Positions 1-8,080 of a stretch of 38,037 nucleotides of DNA are shown piece after piece. The DNA is from an uncultured cyanobacterium (GTDB taxonomy: Bacteria; Cyanobacteriota; Cyanobacteriia; Cyanobacteriales; Chroococcidiopsidaceae): assembly GCA_946221495.1 (NCBI GenBank), contig CAMIFA010000027.1:1-38037 (forward strand), written 5' to 3'. The position numbers were made by a program, and so were the translations under genes. The notes under the pieces are model-generated. The model worked only from the letters and a program-made list of their open reading frames with translations. It was not told the DNA's origin and ran no database searches. Numbering within the stretch: position 1 is the stretch's first letter; every line of letters begins with the position of its first letter.

Positions 1-105
1 GACTATAAGTTTACTAATCGTAATGCAAAAGAGCTGAGTATAAAAATTGTAAAATTATTTTATTCTTAATATCCTTTATATACTTCTAGCTCAACCATCA
101 TTTGC

Positions 106-1296
106 TTAAGTTACTAACTGTACCACTAAACCCACTATTCCCCCTGCAAGAACTAACCAAGCTGAGTTGACTTGGAAGCGAAAGACAATAATTACACTCA
201 CAACTGCCAAAACTAGAGTTAATAAGTCCACTATGGCAGCCCTTGCTAAAGTGTAGGTCACTGCCGCCATTAGCCCTAAGGAAGCTGCATTTACGCCATC
301 TAAAGCACTACTTACCCAAGGAGATTGACGTAGCTTAGGAACCCAAGGATTAACGACCGCCACAAAAACAAAAGCAGGAAGAAAGATGCCTATTGTTGAG
401 GCGATCGCCCCCGCGTTACCTGCTAGTAGATAGCCGATAAAGGTCGCTGTAGTGAATACAGGACCAGGCGTAAATTGACCAATAGCGATTCCATCCAAAA
501 GTTGCTGGGAGGTAAGCCACTGGTTTCGTTCTACTAAATCCTGTTGCAAAAACGCAAGCAGCACATAGCCACTACCGTACAGCACTGAACCAATTTTAAG
601 GAAGAACAAAAATACATTCAGCCAATTTGCAGGCGGTGCGATCGGGGTATTAACTGCTAGAAAAACAGGTAGTAACAAAGCTCCTGTGCCGCTTCTACCA
701 TGTCCCAGGTTCCTGATTAAAGTTACCCCTAACCCTGCTAGTAATAGCAACAAGATTTCATTCACACCCAGGAAAAAAGCAGCGACCACTCCTACTGCAA
801 CCATAATCGTAGGAATATCTTTGATCGCTTTCTTACCCAATTGCCACAATGCCTGTACTACGATCGCAATAATCACAGGCTTGATGCCATATAGCACCCA
901 CTCCAGTTCAGGAAGTTTCTGGTAGCGCACATAAATAGCTGCCAGTGTCCAGACAATCAGCATGGCAGGGAGAATGAAGCATGAGCCAGCAACTATCAAG
1001 CCACGCCAGCCAGCTCTTTCATAACCAATATGGATCGCTAGCTCAGTAGAATTAGGACCAGGAATCAGGTTAGTCACGCCTAGCAAGTCTAGTAACTTTT
1101 CTTCAGTTAACCACTGGCGACGCTTGACCACCTCTAAATTCATCATCCCAATGTGAGCAGCTGGTCCACCGAAGGCAATTGTGCCTAATTTCAGAAAAAC
1201 AAGTGCTAGTTCTTGAAGCCGTTGCTTTTGTTGTAATGGACTAAGTTGAGCATAAGGTACTGCTTCCAACTGCATTTCTTCACTTTGCTGCGACAC
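106..1296 (-). CDS. chrA: Chromate transporter, ChrA family (long-chain, two CHR domains)
   Basis: The 396-residue protein has the duplicated architecture of long-chain ChrA proteins: two homologous halves of hydrophobic helices. The N-terminal half opens with the family motif around residues 38-50 (G-T-I-A-F-G-G-P-A-A-H-I-G) and carries a P-G-P-N-S-T-E motif near residue 80. The second half repeats this with a K-I-G-S-V-L-Y-G-S-G-Y segment and a Q-F-T-P-G-P-V-F-T motif. Family members are inner-membrane chromate (or sulfate-like oxyanion) exporters. Length matches the family norm of about 400 residues. Its first 17 bases overlap the 3' end of the upstream phosphate-cotransporter-like gene on the same strand, so the two are probably co-transcribed and translationally coupled. 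Chromate as the real substrate is inferred from family only; some cyanobacterial ChrA homologues may move sulfate. Confidence 0.93.
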   Translation of the reverse strand: MSQQSEEMQLEAVPYAQLSPLQQKQRLQELALVFLKLGTIAFGGPAAHIGMMNLEVVKRRQWLTEEKLLDLLGVTNLIPGPNSTELAIHIGYERAGWRGLIVAGSCFILPAMLIVWTLAAIYVRYQKLPELEWVLYGIKPVIIAIVVQALWQLGKKAIKDIPTIMVAVGVVAAFFLGVNEILLLLLAGLGVTLIRNLGHGRSGTGALLLPVFLAVNTPIAPPANWLNVFLFFLKIGSVLYGSGYVLLAFLQQDLVERNQWLTSQQLLDGIAIGQFTPGPVFTTATFIGYLLAGNAGAIASTIGIFLPAFVFVAVVNPWVPKLRQSPWVSSALDGVNAASLGLMAAVTYTLARAAIVDLLTLVLAVVSVIIVFRFQVNSAWLVLAGGIVGLVVQLVT

Positions 1297-2263
1297 TGAT
1301 TTTTTCTTGCTGCTTTAACTTCTGATCAGGGATGAGTTTTTCCAGTCCACGCACAATCAACGGTACAAAGCCAATTACTACTGCTACGCCGATTAAATTA
1401 AATATTACTTGAGCATTGGCAATTTGCCGCCCTACACTGTCTCCAGAAATTGCCAACACGAGTTGTGCTAGTTGGGGAGCAAAGATAATACCGACGATCG
1501 CACTTGTGATATTAAACAAAAAATGAAACACACCCGTCCGTAATGCTGCACGACCTCTGCCAACGGTAGACACCAGCGTATCAGCACAAGTGCCAACTTC
1601 TGCACCTAGCATCAAGGCAATACCCGCAGGTAAGGAAATTAAGCCTGAACTTGCCAAAGTAATAACAATCGCTACAGTAGCGGAAGAAGATTGAATCAAA
1701 ACCGTAAACAACGCCCCAATTGCAGCACCTAGAACTGGATGTGTCCCCAGAGTAGCCATTAAATTAATAAACGGTTGGTAGTCCCGAAATGGTTTCATTG
1801 CTTCGTCTATAACGTCTAGACCAAAGAACAGCAAGCCAATTCCCAATAGAATTAAGCCGAGGCTCTTTTGATTGTCTGTCTTACCTGCAAATTGCAACAC
1901 TGCTCCGACGAGCATCGCTATTGGTGCGTAGAGGTTGATATTAAGCGAAATTAATTGAGCGCCAATTGTTGTGCCAATGTTGGAACCTAGAACTACGCCA
2001 AGAGACTGAGCAAACGTTAGCAATCCTGCACTTATCATCGCGATCGTCATAATAATTGTGACTGACGACGATTCCAATAAAGTTGTCGCAACTGTACCAG
2101 TAACTACCCCAGCAAAGCGATTGGTAGTGAACTTACTAACAAGATTTTTCAGGCGATCGCCAGCCATGTGTTCAAGTCCTTCAGCTAGCCGTGTTACCCC
2201 GTAGATAAACAGCACTAAACCTGCCAGCGCACCCATAGTCATTTTAAAAGCATCTATTTTCAC
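1280..2263 (-). CDS. Na+/phosphate cotransporter-like membrane protein (NptA/PNaS family), 5' end apparently frameshifted
   Basis: The open frame from a GTG at 2263 gives 327 residues of mostly hydrophobic helices. Two inverted-repeat signatures of the Na/Pi-cotransporter II family are visible: L-L-E-S-S-S-V-T with G-S-N-I-G-T-T, and I-Q-S-S-S-A-T-V with G-A-E-V-G-T. The PhoU-like C-terminal domain found in many bacterial members is absent. The GTG at 2263 has no ribosome binding site and is probably not the true start: the same frame stays open upstream to 2407 and encodes a hydrophobic stretch ending in V-Q-A-Q, like a signal peptide, but contains no ATG, GTG or TTG. A GTG at 2430 with a GAGG site 10 bases upstream enters this frame if one A is added to the A7 run at 2400-2406, giving about 383 residues. 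It overlaps chrA by 17 bases. Substrate is inferred from family. Confidence 0.85.
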   Translation of the reverse strand: MKIDAFKMTMGALAGLVLFIYGVTRLAEGLEHMAGDRLKNLVSKFTTNRFAGVVTGTVATTLLESSSVTIIMTIAMISAGLLTFAQSLGVVLGSNIGTTIGAQLISLNINLYAPIAMLVGAVLQFAGKTDNQKSLGLILLGIGLLFFGLDVIDEAMKPFRDYQPFINLMATLGTHPVLGAAIGALFTVLIQSSSATVAIVITLASSGLISLPAGIALMLGAEVGTCADTLVSTVGRGRAALRTGVFHFLFNITSAIVGIIFAPQLAQLVLAISGDSVGRQIANAQVIFNLIGVAVVIGFVPLIVRGLEKLIPDQKLKQQEKISVAAK

Positions 2264-2430
2264 TTCTGACGATACTTTCGGTACAGGAACTTGAGCCTGG
2301 ACGCTTCCTGAAAACGGTAGACCAAAAAAGTTAAATTCTAATAGAGAAGGGATGACTATTAACGCTGTAACTAAAATGCTTATCCCTAATAAGTTGATAT
2401 TTTTTTATTTAAAGCCTTTGAAAAAAGCAC
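2264..2430 (-). pseudogene. Displaced 5' end of the Na+/phosphate-cotransporter-like gene (signal peptide segment)
   Basis: Read on the minus strand, TTTGAGG lies 10 bases before a GTG at 2430, which opens V-L-F-S-K-A-L-N-K-K and then stops at TAG (2386-2388). In the neighbouring frame the sequence from the A-run onward reads N-L-L-G-I-S-I-L-V-T-A-L-I-V, a hydrophobic core, then S-V-Q-A-Q, and runs without a stop into the transporter. The two parts join through one extra A in the A7 run (2400-2406). The joined product has a lysine-rich start, a hydrophobic core and an A-x-A-like cleavage site. It could be a disrupted gene, a site of transcriptional slippage or phase variation, or an assembly error. 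Confidence 0.6.
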
Positions 2431-2867
2431 GATAGCAGATCCTCAAATTAATAGCACAGTATGAACTCAACTTCTATAAAAGCTGGCTCTGAGTCAGTTA
2501 TTTAAATTTATTCAATTCAAGCACTAAGGTGTTGTTAGCTTGCATAAAAATTAGGCAAACTTTTCAAATAAAATAGCTGGTTTCAGCATTATTAGACGGC
2601 AAAAGCAATCAAGCTTTTATCTATATTGTGTAGACATTAAACATATTCTATTGCTCAATAATTTGAGGCTTGTATCTTAAGAAGTAGATTTTTAGAACCT
2701 ATGATCTATTTAGTCAAAATTTAAATTGTTCTTAAGTAATACTTAACTTCTTCTAGGAATTTGAAGGTTTAAACAAGTTGTCCTGCCAAAATATTTAAAT
2801 TTAGAGATAAAAGTTTCTTTGATAATAAGAGTAGCTGCTCTCTTACTTTAGCGTTTTGGTGTTAATT
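2431..2867. other. AT-rich intergenic stretch
   Basis: No gene is visible on either strand. The right part should hold the 3' untranslated region of the kinase gene; a small hairpin (TAAGAG at 2826-2831 and CTCTTA at 2840-2845) lies 23 bases beyond the kinase stop and could be a weak terminator. The left part should hold the promoter of the phosphate-cotransporter-like gene, but I cannot point to a convincing -10/-35 pair. Confidence 0.5.
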
Positions 2868-4853
2868 TTATTGCTGCCAAATTTTAATTGTTTTATCTTT
2901 ACTACCACTAACAATAGTCCGCCCAGAGGGGCTAGTAGCAACAGACAAAACCCAATCAGAATGACCAGTGAGAGTATCAACTAATCCTGTTTGTAGATTC
3001 CAAATTTTGAGCGTCTTGTCAACACTGGCACTAACAATTTGTCCATCAGAAGTGAAGGCAACAGAAATAGTGCGATCGCTATGTCCCCTAAATTTGCGGA
3101 TTACTTGTCCTTGGAGATTCCAAACCTTGATTGTTTTGTCCCAACTACTAGAAGCAAGCTTTTGTCCATCCGGGCTAAAGACAACGGATCTAACAGCTCC
3201 ACCATGCCCATCAAGTGTACGAATTAGTTTTCCTGTACCTAGATTCCAAATCTTAATAGTTTGATCGCCGCTAGCAGTAGCAATTTGTCCGTTAGCGCTA
3301 ATAGCAACAGAAAAAACTGGACTAGAATGACCTTTTAGAGTGTAGAGCAGTTTTCCAGTCGGGATCTCCCAAACCTTGACAGTATTATCTTCACCGCCGC
3401 TTACAAGCGTATTCCCATCAGGGCTAATAGCAACAGACCAAACTGTTCCCGAATGTCCAGAAAGTGTCTTAATCTGCTCGCCAGTGTTTAAATTCCAGAG
3501 TTTAATTGTGTTGTCTCCACTGCCACTAGCAATGATTTGTCCATCTGGGCTAAGGGCGACCGATCTAACAGTATCGGAATGTCCAGAAAGTGTCCGAATT
3601 AGTTGCCTAGTATCTAAATTCCAAATTTTAATTGTTCTATCTTCGCTACCACTAACTAAAGTTTTGCCATCAGCACTTAAGACAACAGACCAAACTGAGT
3701 CTGAATGCCCTAGTAAGGTGTTGCCAGTGCCAACAACCGAGTCTTTACTACCAACAGCAAATGGAGATTTGACCGCAGGTATCAAACTAGGCGATCGCAG
3801 AAAATAATAGCTACCGATAATCATTGCTAGGGCAGCAGCAAAGCTTGCCGCGATGCCAAATAAGAAAGTAGATTTTTGAGGGAGAACTGTTTTAATACCT
3901 CTAGGTATTAATTTTTTGTGCTGCCCACTCGAAATAGTTAATTTAGGAATTGTTGATGGCTGATTGCTAGGCTGTTGCCGTTCTTTGGGCGGTTGACGAT
4001 TAAATAATGGCTGTAAAGCTTGCAGCGCCTGTAAAGCATCTGTAGCCGACTCGTAACGCTCCTGGAAGTGGTAGCGTGTCATTTTGGTAAGCACACTCGC
4101 CAAAGCCGGACTAACTTTGATGCTGTGTTGCCAAATAAGTTCTCCGGTGTCCGAGTCTTCTAATAGTTGGCGAGGATTCAATCCTGTAAGTGCTTGGATG
4201 GCGATGATACCCAAGGCATATAGATCACTATTCGGGCGTGGTCTACCTCTTGCTTGTTCACTGGGCATATATCCAGGTGTGCCAATTGCAATTGTTGCTG
4301 GCATCCCGATACTAAAGCTAGTGCTAGTTTGTCCTTGATTTGTAACTACTTGTGTCCATACTTGTTTGACTGAGCCAAAGTCTACTAAAACTATTTTTTG
4401 ATCTGGATATCTTCTAATTAAGTTACTCGGTTTCAGGTCGCGGTGAATTAAACCCTGGCTGTGTACATATTCAAGGATACTTAATACTTCTTGCAGTAGT
4501 CTAACTACGGCGCTTTCACTCCAGCGCTTTCCTGGTTCTAATTCCGCACTTAGGGTTTGTCCGGGGATAAATTCTTGGACTAGGTAGAATTCTCGCTGCT
4601 CTTCAAAGTGTGCTAGTAATTGCGGTACGTGATCGTAGTTTCTTAGTTTTTCTAAGGCTTCGGCTTCTCTTATCAGTAGCTCTCTAAGTGTTTCTACTGA
4701 TTCTTCTTGGTCTGTTGTGCGTATCAAGTGTTTGACTACGCAGGTGGGATGGTTTGCTAGACTGATATCTTCGGCTAGGTAGGTTTGACAGAATCCTCCT
4801 GCACTCAGTATCTGCGTTATGCGGTAACGCCCTTGTAGTAACTTACCTAACAT
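2868..4853 (-). CDS. Membrane-anchored Ser/Thr protein kinase with C-terminal seven-repeat WD40 domain
   Basis: The 661-residue protein begins with a eukaryotic-type kinase domain (about residues 10-285): glycine loop L-S-A-G-G-F at 16-21, a candidate ATP lysine K41 in V-V-K-H-L, catalytic H-R-D-L-K at 137-141, D-F-G at 158-160, and an activation segment ending G-T-P-G-Y-M-P-S-E. A polar linker follows, then one transmembrane helix at about 329-352, then seven WD40 repeats (about 380-661), each with a G-H-S/G-x start and an I-K-I/V-W end. This arrangement is common in filamentous and other complex cyanobacteria. The single helix implies a cytoplasmic kinase and a WD40 propeller on the other side of the membrane, if the topology is N-in. 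The repeats are very alike, which suggests recent internal duplication. Target and ligand are unknown. Confidence 0.95.
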   Translation of the reverse strand: MLGKLLQGRYRITQILSAGGFCQTYLAEDISLANHPTCVVKHLIRTTDQEESVETLRELLIREAEALEKLRNYDHVPQLLAHFEEQREFYLVQEFIPGQTLSAELEPGKRWSESAVVRLLQEVLSILEYVHSQGLIHRDLKPSNLIRRYPDQKIVLVDFGSVKQVWTQVVTNQGQTSTSFSIGMPATIAIGTPGYMPSEQARGRPRPNSDLYALGIIAIQALTGLNPRQLLEDSDTGELIWQHSIKVSPALASVLTKMTRYHFQERYESATDALQALQALQPLFNRQPPKERQQPSNQPSTIPKLTISSGQHKKLIPRGIKTVLPQKSTFLFGIAASFAAALAMIIGSYYFLRSPSLIPAVKSPFAVGSKDSVVGTGNTLLGHSDSVWSVVLSADGKTLVSGSEDRTIKIWNLDTRQLIRTLSGHSDTVRSVALSPDGQIIASGSGDNTIKLWNLNTGEQIKTLSGHSGTVWSVAISPDGNTLVSGGEDNTVKVWEIPTGKLLYTLKGHSSPVFSVAISANGQIATASGDQTIKIWNLGTGKLIRTLDGHGGAVRSVVFSPDGQKLASSSWDKTIKVWNLQGQVIRKFRGHSDRTISVAFTSDGQIVSASVDKTLKIWNLQTGLVDTLTGHSDWVLSVATSPSGRTIVSGSKDKTIKIWQQ

Positions 4854-5568
4854 CTGTTCTATTGCTTAGGTTATTAATATTATTTCTTATCCTTTGCTTA
4901 ACCGTCTCTCCGTAGGAGGTATTGTTAAATTTAGGTAATACTCTCAGCCCCTAGCTGCACCCTGTCTCCAGAGTATTCGTTACTTTTTTACATCTTGCTA
5001 GTCGCAGGAAGTAGCGATTATGGCAATTTTTTCCAGCAGGGCAGTAGCGATCGCCTTACTGTAAATTATTACTGAAATTAATTAAAAGCTTAAAAGTTGC
5101 TACCTATGTACTAGTATATCTAGAATATTAAATTTTTGTTTTCCTATTTATTGTTAGATATAATTTATTAAAATTTATTAGCTAATTTAGAACAAGTTTT
5201 TAGCTTTTATCTTTTTTTACTGGATTAAATATTAAAAAACGTAACGCTTAGTTTTGGTTTTTTAATATTTAAATTATTACTTGCTACTACATTTACTTGA
5301 GCTAACAATTTTATGAGAATGATGTTGCTTGACATCTTTAACTTACAACACAGTTAACTTATTTAAAATGAGCTTCATCTAGCTGCAAAATATTTACTAT
5401 AAATAAACAACAAGAGACTACTTAGTACCATTGTTTATTATTGAAGGGTGAATTTAGTAAGCAAATTATAATAGCCAGAAATTTTTAGAAAGATAATCGT
5501 CTACAAATACTTTATTGTTAGTTTTTTAGAGCCACTTACAAAGCAAACAGGTATATTTAGTAGGATGC
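4854..5568. other. 715-bp gene-free AT-rich gap with a long AT hairpin
   Basis: No credible coding frame on either strand. It must carry the kinase promoter at its left end and the 3' end of the PmbA-like transcript at its right. One structural element stands out, a perfect 16-bp inverted repeat described separately at 5225-5272. A single HIP1 core (GCGATCGC) lies near 5047. Confidence 0.5.
5225..5272. repeat. Perfect 16-bp AT-rich inverted repeat
   Basis: The arm at 5225-5240 (TTAAATATTAAAAAAC) is exactly complementary to 5257-5272, with a 16-base loop. It lies about 300 bases beyond the stop of the PmbA-like gene. It could be a terminator or part of an untranslated RNA. AT-rich DNA produces such matches more readily than average DNA, so its function is open. 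Confidence 0.6.
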
Positions 5569-6879
5569 TCAACTGCGCCCTGTAGTAGAAAGTCCCTCTA
5601 CAACTAGAGATGGAGTGTAACAAGAACCGTTCCAATCGGCATCACTGCCTAGTGCAACTAACTGTTTAAGAGCAGTATAAACGTTACCAGCGACCATTGT
5701 ATCTTTGACTCTGCCTACAACTTGACCATTTTTGACGCGGTAGCCTAAATCGATATTAATCGAAAAGTCACCAGAGATGCTACCACCACCGCCTAGCATT
5801 TGATCAACAATTAGTCCATCACTTAGATGAGTAATTAAGTCTGATAGGGACTTGTTACCAGGTTGAATCAGCAAATTAAATAAACCAGGCGTGGGATAAC
5901 TGCCCAAGCCCGGGCGAAAACCATTACCTGTAGTGCTGATACCCAGCTGCTTGCCAGTTGTGCGATCGCAATAAAAATGCTGCAAAATCCCATTTTGAAT
6001 AAAAACCAGCGATTGCGTGGGAGTACCTTCATCATCAAAAGGGCAGCTGAACGGTCCGGCAAGCGGATCTTGCAACAGAGTCAGTGCTGGTGAAACTACT
6101 AATTGTCCCAGCCGATCTGCCCAGGGCGAAGCCTTTTCGATGACTCGTTTACCATTGAGGGCAGCTTGAATAGTACCCCAAAGCATATCAGCAGCTTTAG
6201 AAGTAAATAAAATTGGGACGCGCCCTGTGGGAGGTGAAACGTTTTCTCCTGCCCATTGCAAGCGTTGGAGAATTTGATTTGTAATGATTTCTGGGTGTAG
6301 ACTACTGCGTTGGGTTTGACCATCGGACACACTTAAAAAATCATCACCGCGTACCCATTCGGCGGAGATATAACAACTGAGTGTGGTGTCAGTGTAGTGG
6401 CAATCTAGACCTTGAGAGTTAACGAGGCGCGTAGTTTCAATATCACTATCCCACTCAGCACTAACAAGAACTTCTGGGTAAGCGTCTCGAATCAATGCGA
6501 TCGCTTGTTTTCCCCACTCAACTAATTTTTCTACTGGTACAGCTTCTCCTAAATCTGGGTAAGCAGGTTTTGAGTTACTTCCGAGTTCAATGCTTTCGGG
6601 TTGATTAAGCTGACTAAGTGCTAAAGCCCGTTCTACCATTGCCTGGGGTTCTACAGGACCATACGCTACCGCCAGCCCGGGACATCCTTTGCGCCATAGC
6701 CGCAGCGCTATGCCTTCAGCTTGATTGCTTTCTAGCTGCTTGAGTCGGTTTGCCTCAAAAAAAACAGGTCGAGACAGCGATCGCGACTGATATACTTCAG
6801 CTGCTTCTGCCCCCGATTTAGCGGCTAGTTGCAGTAGTTGTTCTGCTAGTGTCTCTTGTAGCGGCATTTGGGAACCCAT
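5569..6879 (-). CDS. pmbA: TldD/PmbA family protein, PmbA (TldE)-like
   Basis: The 436-residue product has the domain order of the family: an N-terminal alpha/beta region (L-A-E-Q-L-L-Q-L-A-A-K-S-G-A-E-A-A-E-V at about 11-29), a middle domain with an R-V-P-I-L-F-T-S-K-A motif, and a C-terminal region with G-G-G-G-S-I-S-G-D-F-S and D-T-M-V-A-G-N-V-Y. It lacks the H-E-x-x-x-H zinc motif of TldD, so it fits the inactive partner PmbA/TldE. In bacteria the TldD-TldE pair is a cytoplasmic protease that trims modified peptides and unfolded substrates. No TldD partner is in this window. The ATG at 6879 follows an AAGAG site and is preferred; a second in-frame ATG lies 12 bases on. The substrate here is unknown. 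Confidence 0.88.
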   Translation of the reverse strand: MGSQMPLQETLAEQLLQLAAKSGAEAAEVYQSRSLSRPVFFEANRLKQLESNQAEGIALRLWRKGCPGLAVAYGPVEPQAMVERALALSQLNQPESIELGSNSKPAYPDLGEAVPVEKLVEWGKQAIALIRDAYPEVLVSAEWDSDIETTRLVNSQGLDCHYTDTTLSCYISAEWVRGDDFLSVSDGQTQRSSLHPEIITNQILQRLQWAGENVSPPTGRVPILFTSKAADMLWGTIQAALNGKRVIEKASPWADRLGQLVVSPALTLLQDPLAGPFSCPFDDEGTPTQSLVFIQNGILQHFYCDRTTGKQLGISTTGNGFRPGLGSYPTPGLFNLLIQPGNKSLSDLITHLSDGLIVDQMLGGGGSISGDFSINIDLGYRVKNGQVVGRVKDTMVAGNVYTALKQLVALGSDADWNGSCYTPSLVVEGLSTTGRS

Positions 6880-6906
6880 GACTCTTGCTGAGTGTGAATA
6901 GTTAAC

Positions 6907-6984
6907 ACCGCAGATTAGATGAACGCAGATATCTCTTTTCTATCTACGTAGCCTTCAACAAGGCAAAGTCTCTAAATCTGTGGT
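6907..6984. repeat. Dispersed CCGCAGAT/GATGAACGCAGAT repeat, diverged copy
   Basis: Ends at 6907-6916 (ACCGCAGATT) and 6975-6984 (AATCTGTGGT) form an inverted repeat with one G-T type mismatch. The inner 13-mer GATGAACGCAGAT (6918-6930) is identical to 19313-19325 in the better-preserved copy. It fills most of the gap between the Tab2-like and PmbA-like genes. This sequence family is scattered through many bacterial genomes; function unknown. Confidence 0.6.
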
Positions 6985-7018
6985 AATTTTAGTGCTTAAT
7001 TTTCGCTCTCCAATTAAT

Positions 7019-7882
7019 TTACGGCAGATTGAGCTCTTGCAACAGCCAAAAACCTGCAAACGATTGGGCTTCTGGACTAGCCTGAACAGCTAAAAAATGT
7101 ACTCCATTAGCTTGCTGCTTCACCGTTTCAAAGCCTTTAGCTTCTGCTAAAATTTGCGGGCTTTTGAGGTTAGCTAAAATCCAGCTATCAGTTGCCCCGG
7201 TTTCCAGAAGCAGTCTTGGCACTGTACTATTATTAAATTTCAGGAAAGCTAATTCCAAGCCCGACATCCAGCCAGCTAAAGCCACAGCTCTTGGTGAGTA
7301 GATGATCACACCCGGAATTTTTGCTTCTGACTGCAAATTAACCATCTGCAACGGAAAAGATTCCCCAAAGCCAATTTCCCACTCCTGCATTTCCTCAAAA
7401 GCAGATGCTTCTAGAGTTACAAACACCCACTGTTGTCCTGTTAAAGCATCTGGTAGACGTTGGGGAGTAGGTATTTCCAAGCGAACAGACGGATTTTCAC
7501 CAGCTTGAAATCCAGGTATGTGAGGATATACATCCTCCATCCGTTGTTGTAGCCATTGATAAACACTTAATGTGCGACGGCTAGGCTGCGCCGGGATACC
7601 TAAATCTTCGCAGGCTTTGATGATCATGTTATTCATCTGACGACGAAAAAAGCGGCATCTTACAGGCGCAACTCCAGCTTTTGTAATTGCCTCTTCTAAC
7701 GCCGCCCGTAGCCAAGCAGAATTTACCTGCGTACTAGGACAAAATTTAGCATACCGAAATAAAGCATCAGGATTTGTGCGTGTGTCTGAGGGACTTTCAC
7801 ACACCAACACTTCCCATACTTTTTTCTGATTTTCATCTAAAATTGGGCGGGAGTAGAAGTCTAACTCCCAGATAGTAACCAT
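7019..7882 (-). CDS. Tab2/Atab2-like RNA-binding protein
   Basis: The 287-residue protein starts with the highly typical Tab2 opening (W-E-L-D-F-Y-S-R-P-I-L-D near residues 5-16, K-K-V-W-E-V-L-V-C) and ends with A-G-F-W-L-L-Q-E-L, both hallmarks of the family (former DUF1092). In Chlamydomonas Tab2 is needed for translation of the psaB mRNA, and in Arabidopsis ATAB2 acts on both photosystems. Cyanobacterial homologues are thought to act in photosystem biogenesis. No signal peptide or membrane helix is seen, so it should be cytoplasmic. It is monocistronic or loosely linked to the PmbA-like gene, which begins 139 bases downstream beyond a dispersed repeat. The RNA target in cyanobacteria is not known. 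Confidence 0.9.
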   Translation of the reverse strand: MVTIWELDFYSRPILDENQKKVWEVLVCESPSDTRTNPDALFRYAKFCPSTQVNSAWLRAALEEAITKAGVAPVRCRFFRRQMNNMIIKACEDLGIPAQPSRRTLSVYQWLQQRMEDVYPHIPGFQAGENPSVRLEIPTPQRLPDALTGQQWVFVTLEASAFEEMQEWEIGFGESFPLQMVNLQSEAKIPGVIIYSPRAVALAGWMSGLELAFLKFNNSTVPRLLLETGATDSWILANLKSPQILAEAKGFETVKQQANGVHFLAVQASPEAQSFAGFWLLQELNLP

Positions 7883-7969
7883 GTCACGCTGTTAAAATTT
7901 TGTTACTTGTTGATCATACGAGGGATATGTACCCGATCGCATAGAGTTTTTGGGCTTTGTTGTAGCAAT

Positions 7970-8012
7970 ATTTTAGATGAACGTGGCGTTAGTAGGATCG
8001 TCATAGATGCAG
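7970..8012 (-). pseudogene. Possible relic of a second chlH-like gene
   Basis: The minus strand reads C-I-Y-D-D-P-T-N-A-T-F-I-stop. This resembles W-I-Y-E-D-T-N-A-T-F-I-Q in ChlH, encoded at 8890-8929. The two DNA segments agree at 32 of 40 aligned positions apart from one 3-base gap, and six of the eight differences fall at third codon positions, as expected for diverged coding DNA. The match ends quickly on both sides and a TGA lies just upstream in frame. A chance match is not excluded. Confidence 0.3.
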
Positions 8013-8080
8013 CGATGTCAGCAGCCTTGCTGACTAACCGCCAGTCGCCTGCGGCGTTGGCATCGCTAATTTGTTGAGTA

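Noticed and set aside
3376..3807. 143-codon plus-strand frame antisense to the WD40 region
   Set aside because: Its internal repetition is just the mirror of the WD40 repeats; no independent evidence.
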